From positions 1 to 64,000 of the forward strand of contig JAFZVV010000004.1 of NCBI GenBank assembly GCA_017617615.1: 64,000 bases of DNA, given 5' to 3'. The position numbers were made by a program, and so were the translations under genes. The notes under the pieces are model-generated. The model saw only the letters and a program-made list of their open reading frames with translations. It had not been told where the DNA came from and did not search any database. This document shows positions 33,184-39,583 of the stretch, in pieces (position 1 is the first letter of the stretch; each line of letters starts with the position of its first letter). The DNA comes from Prevotella sp. GTDB lineage: Bacteria; Bacteroidota; Bacteroidia; Bacteroidales; Bacteroidaceae.

Positions 33184-33246
33184 CAACACAGAGGCACAGA
33201 GACACAGAGGATAATAAAAACTCTGTATCTCTGTGCCTCTGTGTTG
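33184..33246. repeat. Long inverted repeat of the ACACAGAGGCACAGAG type
   Basis: Two 26-base arms (CAACACAGAGGCACAGAG... and its complement) pair with one mismatch around an 11-base A-rich loop. No T run follows, so it is unlike a simple terminator. The arms are themselves made of short CACAGAG repeats. Confidence 0.85.
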
Positions 33247-33328
33247 ATATTGATATTCGGGGCTTCATTTTGTGTGTTGCCCAATTCGTTACTCCACCTT
33301 AGGAATGAAAATATAAATTGCTTTTAAT

Positions 33329-33359
33329 TTTGCATTCCGTTCGGTTTGCACTATATTTG
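33329..33359 (+). promoter_or_regulatory. Promoter for the GtrA-family gene
   Basis: TTTG (33329-33332), a 19-base spacer, then TATATTTG (33352-33359): a full match, 24 bases before the start codon. Confidence 0.75.
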
Positions 33360-33383
33360 CAGCACTAAATTCGTGAAAAGAAA

Positions 33384-33782
33384 ATGAAGATAGACGCTTC
33401 GGTTCCGAAATTCATCCTTGTAGGCATTGCCAACACGCTCTTTGGCACAGCAATCATGTTCGTGCTCTACAACGTATTTCACGTGAGCTACTGGTGGTCG
33501 TCGGCAGCCAATTACTTTTTCGGCAGCATCCTGAGCTACGTACTCAACAAGCGTTTTACCTTCGGACACAAAGGACATGTGGTAAAATCAGCCCTGCGGT
33601 TCACCCTGAACATCATTGTTTGCTACGTGGTGGCCTATAGCATCGCCAAGCCCCTGATGATGTGGTTGCTGGAAGGTTATGGCAAAACTGTTCAAGAAAA
33701 CGTGGCCATGGTAGTGGGCACGGTGCTCTTTACCATCCTCAATTATTTCGGCCAGCGTTTCTTCGCCTTTGAGCAGCATTAG
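33384..33782 (+). CDS. GtrA-family membrane protein
   Basis: 132 residues with four membrane segments, the usual GtrA size. Family marks are KFILVGIANTLFGTAIMFVL near the start, the loop YFFGSILSYVLNKRFTF, and an ending NYFGQRFFAFEQ. GtrA proteins are thought to move undecaprenyl-linked sugars across the inner membrane for surface polysaccharide modification. No glycosyltransferase is adjacent, so the pathway is unknown. The gene has its own strong promoter. Confidence 0.88.
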   Translation: MKIDASVPKFILVGIANTLFGTAIMFVLYNVFHVSYWWSSAANYFFGSILSYVLNKRFTFGHKGHVVKSALRFTLNIIVCYVVAYSIAKPLMMWLLEGYGKTVQENVAMVVGTVLFTILNYFGQRFFAFEQH

Positions 33783-33801
33783 GAGAAATGACTTCCCTAC
33801 A

Positions 33802-34479
33802 TCACAGTTTCACCACCTCCATCACGGTAAGCACCCCGTCTGCCACGCGGAACCTCACGTCGTAGCCATAGAAAGTCATGCCATAGACCCGCTGTGGGTC
33901 ATCGTGATAGTGGGGACATGGGTCGAGCGCCAACAACTGGCGGAGTGTCGCCACTTGTTCTTCATTCCAAATCGTCCCTACCCCATCCGGCATCGTCACA
34001 TCGAGCATCCTCCATTCATGGCTATCGACAAATCCGTTCCTTACCCCGACATGGGCATCGGCATATTCCACATAGGGCTTGATGTCGATGATGGGCGTGC
34101 CATCAACCAAATCAGCCCCCAAGACATGGATAACCGGACCGAGGCTGTGGTCGTAGACGATGCTCTCGATACGTACGGAGGAAAGGCCTATCGGGTTAGG
34201 GCGATAGGGTGAACGGGTGGCGAAGACGCCCATCGAGGTGTTGCCGCCCAGCAATGGCGGACGCACCAAAGGCCGCACATGTTGATGGCTGTTTTCCGAA
34301 AATGCCCACAACAGCCAGATATATTCAAACTCCTCCAAGCCACGGATGAAGTCGGCGTTGCGGTATTCGGGCAAGAACACGATTTCGCCCTTCAGCGTTT
34401 CCACGATACCACTTTGCCGTGGCACGCCGAATTTCGATGTGACTGGAGAATGGAATGTGGCTATGGCTCTTACTGTCAT
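33802..34479 (-). CDS. trmO: tRNA (N6-threonylcarbamoyladenosine-37-N6)-methyltransferase
   Basis: 225 residues from the Met at 34479, chosen because its ATG overlaps the stop of the upstream PAP2 gene (ATGA). The family methylates t6A at position 37 of threonine tRNAs using SAM. TsaA/TrmO signatures are visible: TFHSPVTSKFGVPRQSGIV, EFEYIWLLWAFSEN, GVFATRSPYRPNPIGLSSV and VLGADLVDGTPIIDIKPYVEY. A C-terminal alpha/beta tail (WNEEQVATLRQLLALDPCPH) completes the usual length. It is probably co-translated with the phosphatase, a chance pairing in functional terms. Confidence 0.92.
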   Translation of the reverse strand: MTVRAIATFHSPVTSKFGVPRQSGIVETLKGEIVFLPEYRNADFIRGLEEFEYIWLLWAFSENSHQHVRPLVRPPLLGGNTSMGVFATRSPYRPNPIGLSSVRIESIVYDHSLGPVIHVLGADLVDGTPIIDIKPYVEYADAHVGVRNGFVDSHEWRMLDVTMPDGVGTIWNEEQVATLRQLLALDPCPHYHDDPQRVYGMTFYGYDVRFRVADGVLTVMEVVKL

Positions 34480-35162
34480 AGCAGGTAAGTTTCTATAGAT
34501 GCTATCGTGAGGAAACAAACGATTGTTATCCCCAAGATATATATGGGCATGAAAGCGTGCCTCACTTCAAGGGGTTTCTTTATCCTCGCTATCCATACCA
34601 ACAAGAAATAGACCAAAAAGGCAAAGAAAATTCCGATTAGCATTCCCACCAACAGGTCGCCAAAGTAATGCACACCGAGGTAAAGCCGTGAATAACACGT
34701 GACGACAGCCCAGAGCACAACGGTGCAGGAAATCCACATACGCCGGAATAGCAAGGTCATGAAAATGGCCAGTCCCCAGGAATTGGCTGCATGGGCTGAG
34801 GGGAAGCTGTAGTTCCCCCCTCTATAGCCATTCACCACGTGCACCATATCCGAGAGCGGGTTGTCGGGGTTGCTTGGCCTCAGCCTGGCCACCATCGGAC
34901 GGATGACACTCGCCGTGAACTGGTCGCAGAACGTGATGAGCACCACTACCGCGATGAGCCAGAGCAATGTGGTCTTGAGAGAGTAGTTGCGAATGATGAC
35001 ATACAACAGACTGGCATAGAAATACACCCACACATACTTGTCACTATACAACGGCATGAACACATCCCAGAAAGGGGAATGCCATGAATTGACCTGGAGG
35101 AAGAAATCGGTGTCTGCCTCTATCAGGTATTGAAGAAAAGAAACCATTGTAAGTGCCAACAT
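34476..35162 (-). CDS. PAP2-family membrane phosphatase
   Basis: About 228 residues from the Met at 35162 (MLALTMVSFLQYL); 35147 is equally possible. The longer frame to 35198 is excluded because the promoter's -7 element lies at 35196-35203. Five to six membrane segments carry the phosphatase motifs RPMVARLRPSNP, YSFPSAHAANSWG and SRLYLGVHYFGD, the three conserved blocks of acid phosphatases in this superfamily. Likely substrates are lipid pyrophosphates such as undecaprenyl pyrophosphate, or lipid A. It is the first gene of a two-gene unit with trmO. Confidence 0.9.
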   Translation of the reverse strand: MLALTMVSFLQYLIEADTDFFLQVNSWHSPFWDVFMPLYSDKYVWVYFYASLLYVIIRNYSLKTTLLWLIAVVVLITFCDQFTASVIRPMVARLRPSNPDNPLSDMVHVVNGYRGGNYSFPSAHAANSWGLAIFMTLLFRRMWISCTVVLWAVVTCYSRLYLGVHYFGDLLVGMLIGIFFAFLVYFLLVWIARIKKPLEVRHAFMPIYILGITIVCFLTIASIETYLL

Positions 35163-35195
35163 TGTCGTGTTGAAGTTGTCGTGTTGCCTTGGGTG

Positions 35196-35226
35196 CAAAA
35201 GTAATCATTTCGACACTGATAACAAA
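35196..35226 (-). promoter_or_regulatory. Promoter for the PAP2/trmO unit
   Basis: Minus strand: TTTG (35223-35226), 19 bases, TACTTTTG (35196-35203), a full consensus match. Transcription would start near 35190, which decides between the possible start codons. Confidence 0.7.
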
Positions 35227-35273
35227 AAAAACCTGTATTTTTTTCTTGTCGTGGCAAATTATCGGTCTTTTAT

Positions 35274-35304
35274 TTTGCTCAGCACTTGATTTACATTATC
35301 TTTG
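35274..35304 (+). promoter_or_regulatory. Promoter for tatAC
   Basis: TTTG (35274-35277), 19 bases, TATCTTTG (35297-35304): full consensus match, 25 bases before the tatA start. Confidence 0.75.
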
Positions 35305-35329
35305 CATTATAACATATAATACTTGAGAA

Positions 35330-35524
35330 ATGTTTGGAATAGGCACACAAGAGATACTGATCATAGCCTTGATTATCCTCTTGCTCTTTGGCGGCAAGAA
35401 GATACCCGAGTTGATGCGCGGACTGGGCAAGGGAGTGAAGAGTTTCAAGGAAGGAATGAATGAGAAAGAAGACGCAAAGGAAGAGATAGAATCCCCGAAG
35501 AAAGACGAGCCATCCAAAGAATGA
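35330..35524 (+). CDS. tatA: Twin-arginine translocase subunit TatA
   Basis: 64 residues: a short N-terminus, one membrane helix ([21 protein letters not shown]), the hinge [15 protein letters not shown] and a charged amphipathic tail. It polymerises to form the folded-protein conduit of the Tat pathway in the inner membrane. No tatB is present, as is usual in Bacteroidetes, so one TatA-type protein probably serves both roles. The stop overlaps the tatC start by four bases. Confidence 0.95.
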   Translation: MFGIGTQEILIIALIILLLFGGKKIPELMRGLGKGVKSFKEGMNEKEDAKEEIESPKKDEPSKE

Positions 35525-36294
35525 GTGCCAAGGAGAAGCCGGAACCGACAGGTACGTTCTGGGACCATCTCGACGAGTTGCGCGGTTGCATCATCAGAAT
35601 TCTCTGTGTTGTGGCCCTTTTTGCCTTGATGGCCTTTTGTTTCAAGGATTTGCTCTTCAGCGTGGTCCTTGCCCCTCGCAGCAGCGACTTCGTGACTTTC
35701 AGGCTGCTTGGTGTGGAGCCTTTCTCCATCAGCCTGATGAACACCGGCCTTACGGAGCAATTCATGATACACATCAGGGTGGCATGTTACGCCGGTCTGC
35801 TTGCAGCCATGCCTTATGTCGTCTATCAGCTGTTCGGTTTTGTCTCCCCTGCACTTTACGACAACGAGCGCCACTATGCCGTGAGAGTGGTCTCTGCTTC
35901 ATACCTGATGTTCATGTTGGGCACGCTGGTCAACTATTTCCTCGTTTTTCCGCTTACGGTAAAATTCCTGGGAACCTACCAGGTAAGCCCGGAGGTGAAC
36001 AACATGCTCACAATACAGTCGTATACCGACACGCTGGTCTCGATGAACCTGGTGATGGGACTGGTCTTTGAATTGCCGGTGCTGAGCTGGCTGTTGGCTG
36101 CCATGGGCATTCTCAAGGCAAGATATATGACCGCATACCGTAAGCATGCCATCGTGGCCATCCTGATTGTCTCCGCCATTATCACGCCTACTACCGATGC
36201 CTTCACCCTCTTCGTGGTGGCTCTTCCCATCTGGCTTCTTTACGAGTCGAGCATCTTCATCGTTCGCCTGACAATGAAGGCGAAAAGCCATTGA
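35521..36294 (+). CDS. tatC: Twin-arginine translocase subunit TatC
   Basis: 257 residues with six membrane segments. The N-terminal [17 protein letters not shown] contains the conserved HLDELR block that recognises the twin-arginine signal. Later marks include [37 protein letters not shown] and a C-terminal [26 protein letters not shown] overlap with tatA couples their translation. The gene ends 6 bases before the convergent ABC ATPase gene. Confidence 0.96.
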   Translation: MSAKEKPEPTGTFWDHLDELRGCIIRILCVVALFALMAFCFKDLLFSVVLAPRSSDFVTFRLLGVEPFSISLMNTGLTEQFMIHIRVACYAGLLAAMPYVVYQLFGFVSPALYDNERHYAVRVVSASYLMFMLGTLVNYFLVFPLTVKFLGTYQVSPEVNNMLTIQSYTDTLVSMNLVMGLVFELPVLSWLLAAMGILKARYMTAYRKHAIVAILIVSAIITPTTDAFTLFVVALPIWLLYESSIFIVRLTMKAKSH

Positions 36295-36300
36295 TGTCTC

Positions 36301-37083
36301 TCAGTCGGTAAGCACCCTTACCGACAATTGCCTACGGTCGAATACAATTCCTTTCTTCTCCACAAAATTGCTCAGCGCCCCATTGTCAGCCAGTTCCTGA
36401 GGCGTCCCCGTATCAAGCCGTCCGCCCTCATTCATCAACCAAACAGTATCTGCTATTTGCAGCACGAGTTCAAGGTCGTGCGTCGAGAGGAATATCGTCT
36501 TGTCGGCAGTGCGGCTCAGCCTATGAAGCAGTTGCATCATCTCCACCTTGCTGGGATAATCGAGGAAAGCCGTGGGCTCGTCGAGGAAGATTACTGGCGT
36601 CTGTTGCGCGAGGGCCTTCGCTATCATGACTTTCTGTCGCTCACCGTCGCTGAGCGTCTGTATCATTCGCATGGCTAAGGGACGAATGCCTACCATGTCG
36701 ATGGCTTCATCGACGACAGCCTTGTCATCGTCGGAGAGCGTGCCCCAGAATCCCGTGTATGGACTGCGTCCAAGACCTACCATCTCCTCTACCGTCATGT
36801 TCTGCACGTCGGGCTTGGCGGTAAGCACGACACCCACCATCCTTGCCAGTTTCTTCTCCTTCAGCGTGGCCAGGTCTTTGCCATGTATATATACCTTGCC
36901 ATCCAGAGGAGGCTGAAATGCCGACAGGGTGCGCAAGAGCGTCGACTTCCCCACGCCGTTTGGTCCGATGAGGCATGTCATACGGCTACTATCGAGCGAG
37001 GCATTGATGCCTGTGGCTACCGTCTTCCGGTTCTTCTTGCTGACATAGCCTATTGTCAGGTTCTCAAGTGTTACGCTTTTCAT
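36301..37083 (-). CDS. ABC transporter ATP-binding protein, FecE/BtuD type, without partners
   Basis: 260 residues. Walker A is GPNGVGKST, the signature is LSDGERQKV, Walker B is VIFLDEPTAFLDYP, and the switch His is STHDLELV. The spacing and the QPPLDGKVYIHGKDLATL segment are typical of ATPases serving iron-siderophore or cobalamin importers. No permease or binding-protein gene is adjacent, so it must work with components encoded elsewhere. TAAATTCG at 37102-37109 on its strand could be a degenerate -7 element. Confidence 0.9.
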   Translation of the reverse strand: MKSVTLENLTIGYVSKKNRKTVATGINASLDSSRMTCLIGPNGVGKSTLLRTLSAFQPPLDGKVYIHGKDLATLKEKKLARMVGVVLTAKPDVQNMTVEEMVGLGRSPYTGFWGTLSDDDKAVVDEAIDMVGIRPLAMRMIQTLSDGERQKVMIAKALAQQTPVIFLDEPTAFLDYPSKVEMMQLLHRLSRTADKTIFLSTHDLELVLQIADTVWLMNEGGRLDTGTPQELADNGALSNFVEKKGIVFDRRQLSVRVLTD

Positions 37084-37475
37084 TTCCTGGGATTTAGGAT
37101 GCGAATTTACGAATTATTCTCCTAAAAGATGCAACAAGCACAAAAAAAATGGAGGCAGACCGGATTCACATCCACCCTACCTCTAAAAAAATAGTCAAGG
37201 GATTATTCAAAGAACTGATTATGCTTGTTTTCATGGGCAAAGATAGACGAAATCAGTAGGCTTGAGAAAGGATTTGCCCTATTCTGCAGGTGGGAAAAGC
37301 CTATTGTTTCGGGGGAAATCCCTACCATGGCAGAAATGCCATAAGAAAGAGGGATGACAAGCTCATGGAAAAGGTGCCTACGGAGAAAAAGACGGGGAGG
37401 GAGAAAGATACGGGGAGAAAGAAAGAGAGCCGGCACTGTCTTAGGTGCCGGCTCTTTCACATTTCGTTGTCGCCC
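37084..37475. other. Intergenic region between the ABC ATPase and PP2C genes
   Basis: This 392-base region holds the possible ABC gene promoter and the terminator at 37427-37454. The remainder is purine-rich on the plus strand (GGGGAGGGAGAAAGA stretches). No gene with family resemblance or RNA gene is seen. Confidence 0.5.
37427..37454 (-). terminator. Terminator hairpin after the PP2C-like gene
   Basis: A perfect 10-bp GC-rich stem (GAGCCGGCAC / GTGCCGGCTC) with an 8-base loop, followed on the minus strand by CTCTTTCTTTCT, 22 bases after the stop. Confidence 0.6.
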
Positions 37476-38864
37476 TTAATCCTCATCGGGGATGACAGGC
37501 CTGGGACTCACGGAAGAGGGTGCAGGATTGTCGGCCGGTGGGGTGGTTGTAGTAGCAGGTGCCTGTGGTGTGGCAGGAGCAGTTTCCTGCGGTGCAGGGG
37601 TCGTTGCCGGAGTGGCTGGAGCCGTCTCTGTCGTGGCAGGAATATCAGTACCGGCATTTTGCGAGGACGCATTGGCCGTAGCGGTTTCCTGACGGCTCTG
37701 CTCGGGCTCAGGTTTCTTCTGTTCCTCGGTCTTCTGCGCCTCGGGAAGTTTGAACAGATCATCGTTGGTCTTGGCCTTCTTGTTCTCGTTGCGCATGATG
37801 TTGATAGTATCCTTCTTCACGGTGTCCTTGCGTGTCTCCACGACCTCTGCCTCTTCTTCTTTGGACGTGAACTGGTTCTTCGACCAGAAATAGAGTCCTA
37901 CGGCAAGAGCCACCAATAGCAATGCCGTAACAGGCACAATGGGGAAACTGCCCTTCTTCTGGCCTGCCTCACTGTCTACATTGTCAGTCAGCGGAGCTGT
38001 CTTCGGCTCTGCCTTCTCTACCGGCTGCTGGGTCTGAGGCTTAGGTTTGGGTTGGGGTGCCGGTTTAGGTTGAGGCTTTGGCTGGGGTTTCGGAGCAGGT
38101 TGAGGCTGGGCTTGGGGCAGAGGCTTTGGGGTCGGGGCAACAACCACTGGTATAGGTTGCGTAGCCTCATCCACATGTTCATCGATAGCCTCTGCCATGA
38201 CACCACTCACGCGCACCAGACTCACCGTATGGTCTTCCTTGGCCTCACCCATCATTTGCATGATTTTCCGCAATTTTGCCTCATCATTGATGGCTTCATT
38301 GAGCACGTCGAATACTTGCTGTTCTCCGATGCTGGCATGCGCTCCCTTGGTTAGCAGGACAAAATAGTCGCCATACTTCACATTGGTGAGGTTCTTACAA
38401 GTAGGTTCGATGGGCTGTGTCATGTCAGCAGTGGCAGCCTTGAAGTCGTCGCGTGACTTATATAATAATGTATGCGATTTGGGACGATAATGGTAGACGC
38501 GACAGTTGCCCACATGTGCAGCCATTACCCCTTGTCGGTGGAAATAGAGCATGGCAAACATCACTCCGCCACCATCCGGACAGTCCTGTGCCAGACGCTT
38601 GTATGCATCGAGCAACGTGAGTTGCAGCAAATCAGCCGTCATCGGCTCATCACTACACGTGTTCTGGAACAAAAAATCGGGTATCGAACGACACAGCGAC
38701 GCACTGGCCACATCGCCTTTTCCTTGTCCGCCCATGCCATCCGCCACAAGGAAGAGCCTATCGTGGATGGTTCCAGAGCCGGCTTCCGGGAAGATACCGT
38801 CTTCCAAGGCCTTGTCCTTGCCAGGCAGGCAAAACGACTGGGGTTTTAAAATCTCAAATTTCAT
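37476..38864 (-). CDS. PP2C-like phosphatase with Pro/Gln linker, membrane segment and low-complexity tail
   Basis: 462 residues. Residues 1-220 form a PP2C-type Ser/Thr phosphatase domain: LEDG with Asp22, VADGMGGQGKG with Asp42-Gly43, AHVGNCRVYHY, and EDHTV with Asp211. The usual third metal motif (S/T-DG) reads T-K-G at 172-174, so one metal-binding Asp is replaced by Lys173 and activity may be altered. A Pro/Gln/Lys linker (about 240-285) leads to one membrane helix (about 307-327) and a tail of about 130 residues rich in Glu, Lys, Ala, Thr and Pro. The catalytic domain should be cytoplasmic and the tail periplasmic. No partner kinase is nearby. Confidence 0.82.
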   Translation of the reverse strand: MKFEILKPQSFCLPGKDKALEDGIFPEAGSGTIHDRLFLVADGMGGQGKGDVASASLCRSIPDFLFQNTCSDEPMTADLLQLTLLDAYKRLAQDCPDGGGVMFAMLYFHRQGVMAAHVGNCRVYHYRPKSHTLLYKSRDDFKAATADMTQPIEPTCKNLTNVKYGDYFVLLTKGAHASIGEQQVFDVLNEAINDEAKLRKIMQMMGEAKEDHTVSLVRVSGVMAEAIDEHVDEATQPIPVVVAPTPKPLPQAQPQPAPKPQPKPQPKPAPQPKPKPQTQQPVEKAEPKTAPLTDNVDSEAGQKKGSFPIVPVTALLLVALAVGLYFWSKNQFTSKEEEAEVVETRKDTVKKDTINIMRNENKKAKTNDDLFKLPEAQKTEEQKKPEPEQSRQETATANASSQNAGTDIPATTETAPATPATTPAPQETAPATPQAPATTTTPPADNPAPSSVSPRPVIPDED

Positions 38865-38982
38865 CTCTCAAATTAAATCATTTGGTGAAATCAGCATACA
38901 CAACCATCATACCGTATCCTGCAAGAAAACATCATCCTGCCAGATTACCCATACAGCATGTACCTGACTGTTTGTATGGGGA

Positions 38983-39013
38983 CAAAATTATTAAAAAAAA
39001 TGATTAATTCAAA
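38983..39013 (-). promoter_or_regulatory. Promoter for the PP2C-like gene
   Basis: Minus strand: TTTG (39010-39013), 19 bases, TAATTTTG (38983-38990). Full consensus match with a leader of about 110 bases. Confidence 0.65.
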
Positions 39014-39110
39014 AAAAAACACCAAAACATTTGGCGTGCATGAAGATATCTTGATAGACATCAGTACCACGCCATATCTCACAAACACCACAAGGAAAAG
39101 ATACTATGCC

Positions 39111-39156
39111 ATAGCCACAGGGGGGAAGGCCATGATGGCCTTCCCCCTGTGGCTAT
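39111..39156 (-). terminator. Long hairpin, probable terminator of the small membrane protein gene
   Basis: Arms of 22 and 21 bases (ATAGCCACAGGGGGGAAGG... and complement) pair with one bulged G and a 3-base loop. It lies 53 bases beyond the stop codon of the minus-strand gene. There is no clean T run, so the termination role is less certain than the structure. Confidence 0.5.
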
Positions 39157-39208
39157 TGTCGTCTTCGTTTACGGGACAGACAGCGCGGAGCTTCCACGTC
39201 CCGTTTTC

Positions 39209-39514
39209 TCAGATAATCTGCACAAACTTAAACAAATAATACAGTATGCCTCCCAACACGACATAAACAATCACTCCCAATACGATAGCGATGAGCCATG
39301 ACAGGAAGCCATTCAAGCCTTTCTCGCTGAAAGGTTTGGTAAGGAACTCACAGCAATTGAGTCCGGCAATCCACAGCAACGGAAAGGAAATCAGGAATGC
39401 CAATCCCACCAACAGCCAGTCATGGCATCCCATAAACAATCTTACGGCCAGAGGAACTGCCACCAATGCTGCCAACACTAAGCAGATTGCGCCCAATTTG
39501 TCAAATGCATCCAT
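39209..39514 (-). CDS. Small membrane protein of unknown function
   Basis: 101 residues with three hydrophobic segments: LGAICLVLAALVAVPLAVRLF, LLVGLAFLISFPLLWIAGL and LSWLIAIVLGVIVYVVLGG. Two adjacent cysteines (NCCEF) sit after the second segment. No family is recognised. It lies alone between PPDK and the PP2C-like gene and is framed by hairpins on both sides. Confidence 0.65.
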   Translation of the reverse strand: MDAFDKLGAICLVLAALVAVPLAVRLFMGCHDWLLVGLAFLISFPLLWIAGLNCCEFLTKPFSEKGLNGFLSWLIAIVLGVIVYVVLGGILYYLFKFVQII

Positions 39515-39541
39515 TTTTAATTATCTAACAAGGAAACAATG

Positions 39542-39572
39542 TCCGGCAAGCCGTGGCATACGGCTTGCCGGA
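39542..39572 (-). terminator. Hairpin after ppdK
   Basis: A perfect 12-bp stem (TCCGGCAAGCCG / CGGCTTGCCGGA) with a 7-base loop, 11 bases after the ppdK stop. The tail on the minus strand is CATTGTTT, a weak T run. Confidence 0.6.
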
Positions 39573-39583
39573 TGAAATGTTAA

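Larger units (their letters stand above)
33051..33383. other. Divergent gap between the EamA and GtrA genes
   Basis: This 333-base region contains the EamA -7 element (33097-33104, minus strand), a long inverted repeat (33184-33246) and the gtrA promoter (33329-33359). No gene is seen. Confidence 0.65.
38865..39208. other. Intergenic region between the PP2C-like gene and the small membrane protein
   Basis: This 344-base gap contains the PP2C gene promoter (38983-39013) and a very long GC-rich hairpin (39111-39156). A 93-codon plus-strand frame spans the hairpin but shows no protein-like features, so I do not call it a gene. Confidence 0.5.

Noticed and set aside
38840..38880. PP2C gene start embedded in ATTTGAGA-like repeats, as in the DUF6057-like insert
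   Set aside because: The first residues (MKFEILKPQSF) fit the normal N-terminus of this phosphatase type, so the resemblance to the repeat is probably coincidence.
38958..39239. 93-codon plus-strand frame in the gap before the small membrane protein
   Set aside because: It runs through a long hairpin and poly-A stretches, overlaps the opposite gene, and its composition is not protein-like.
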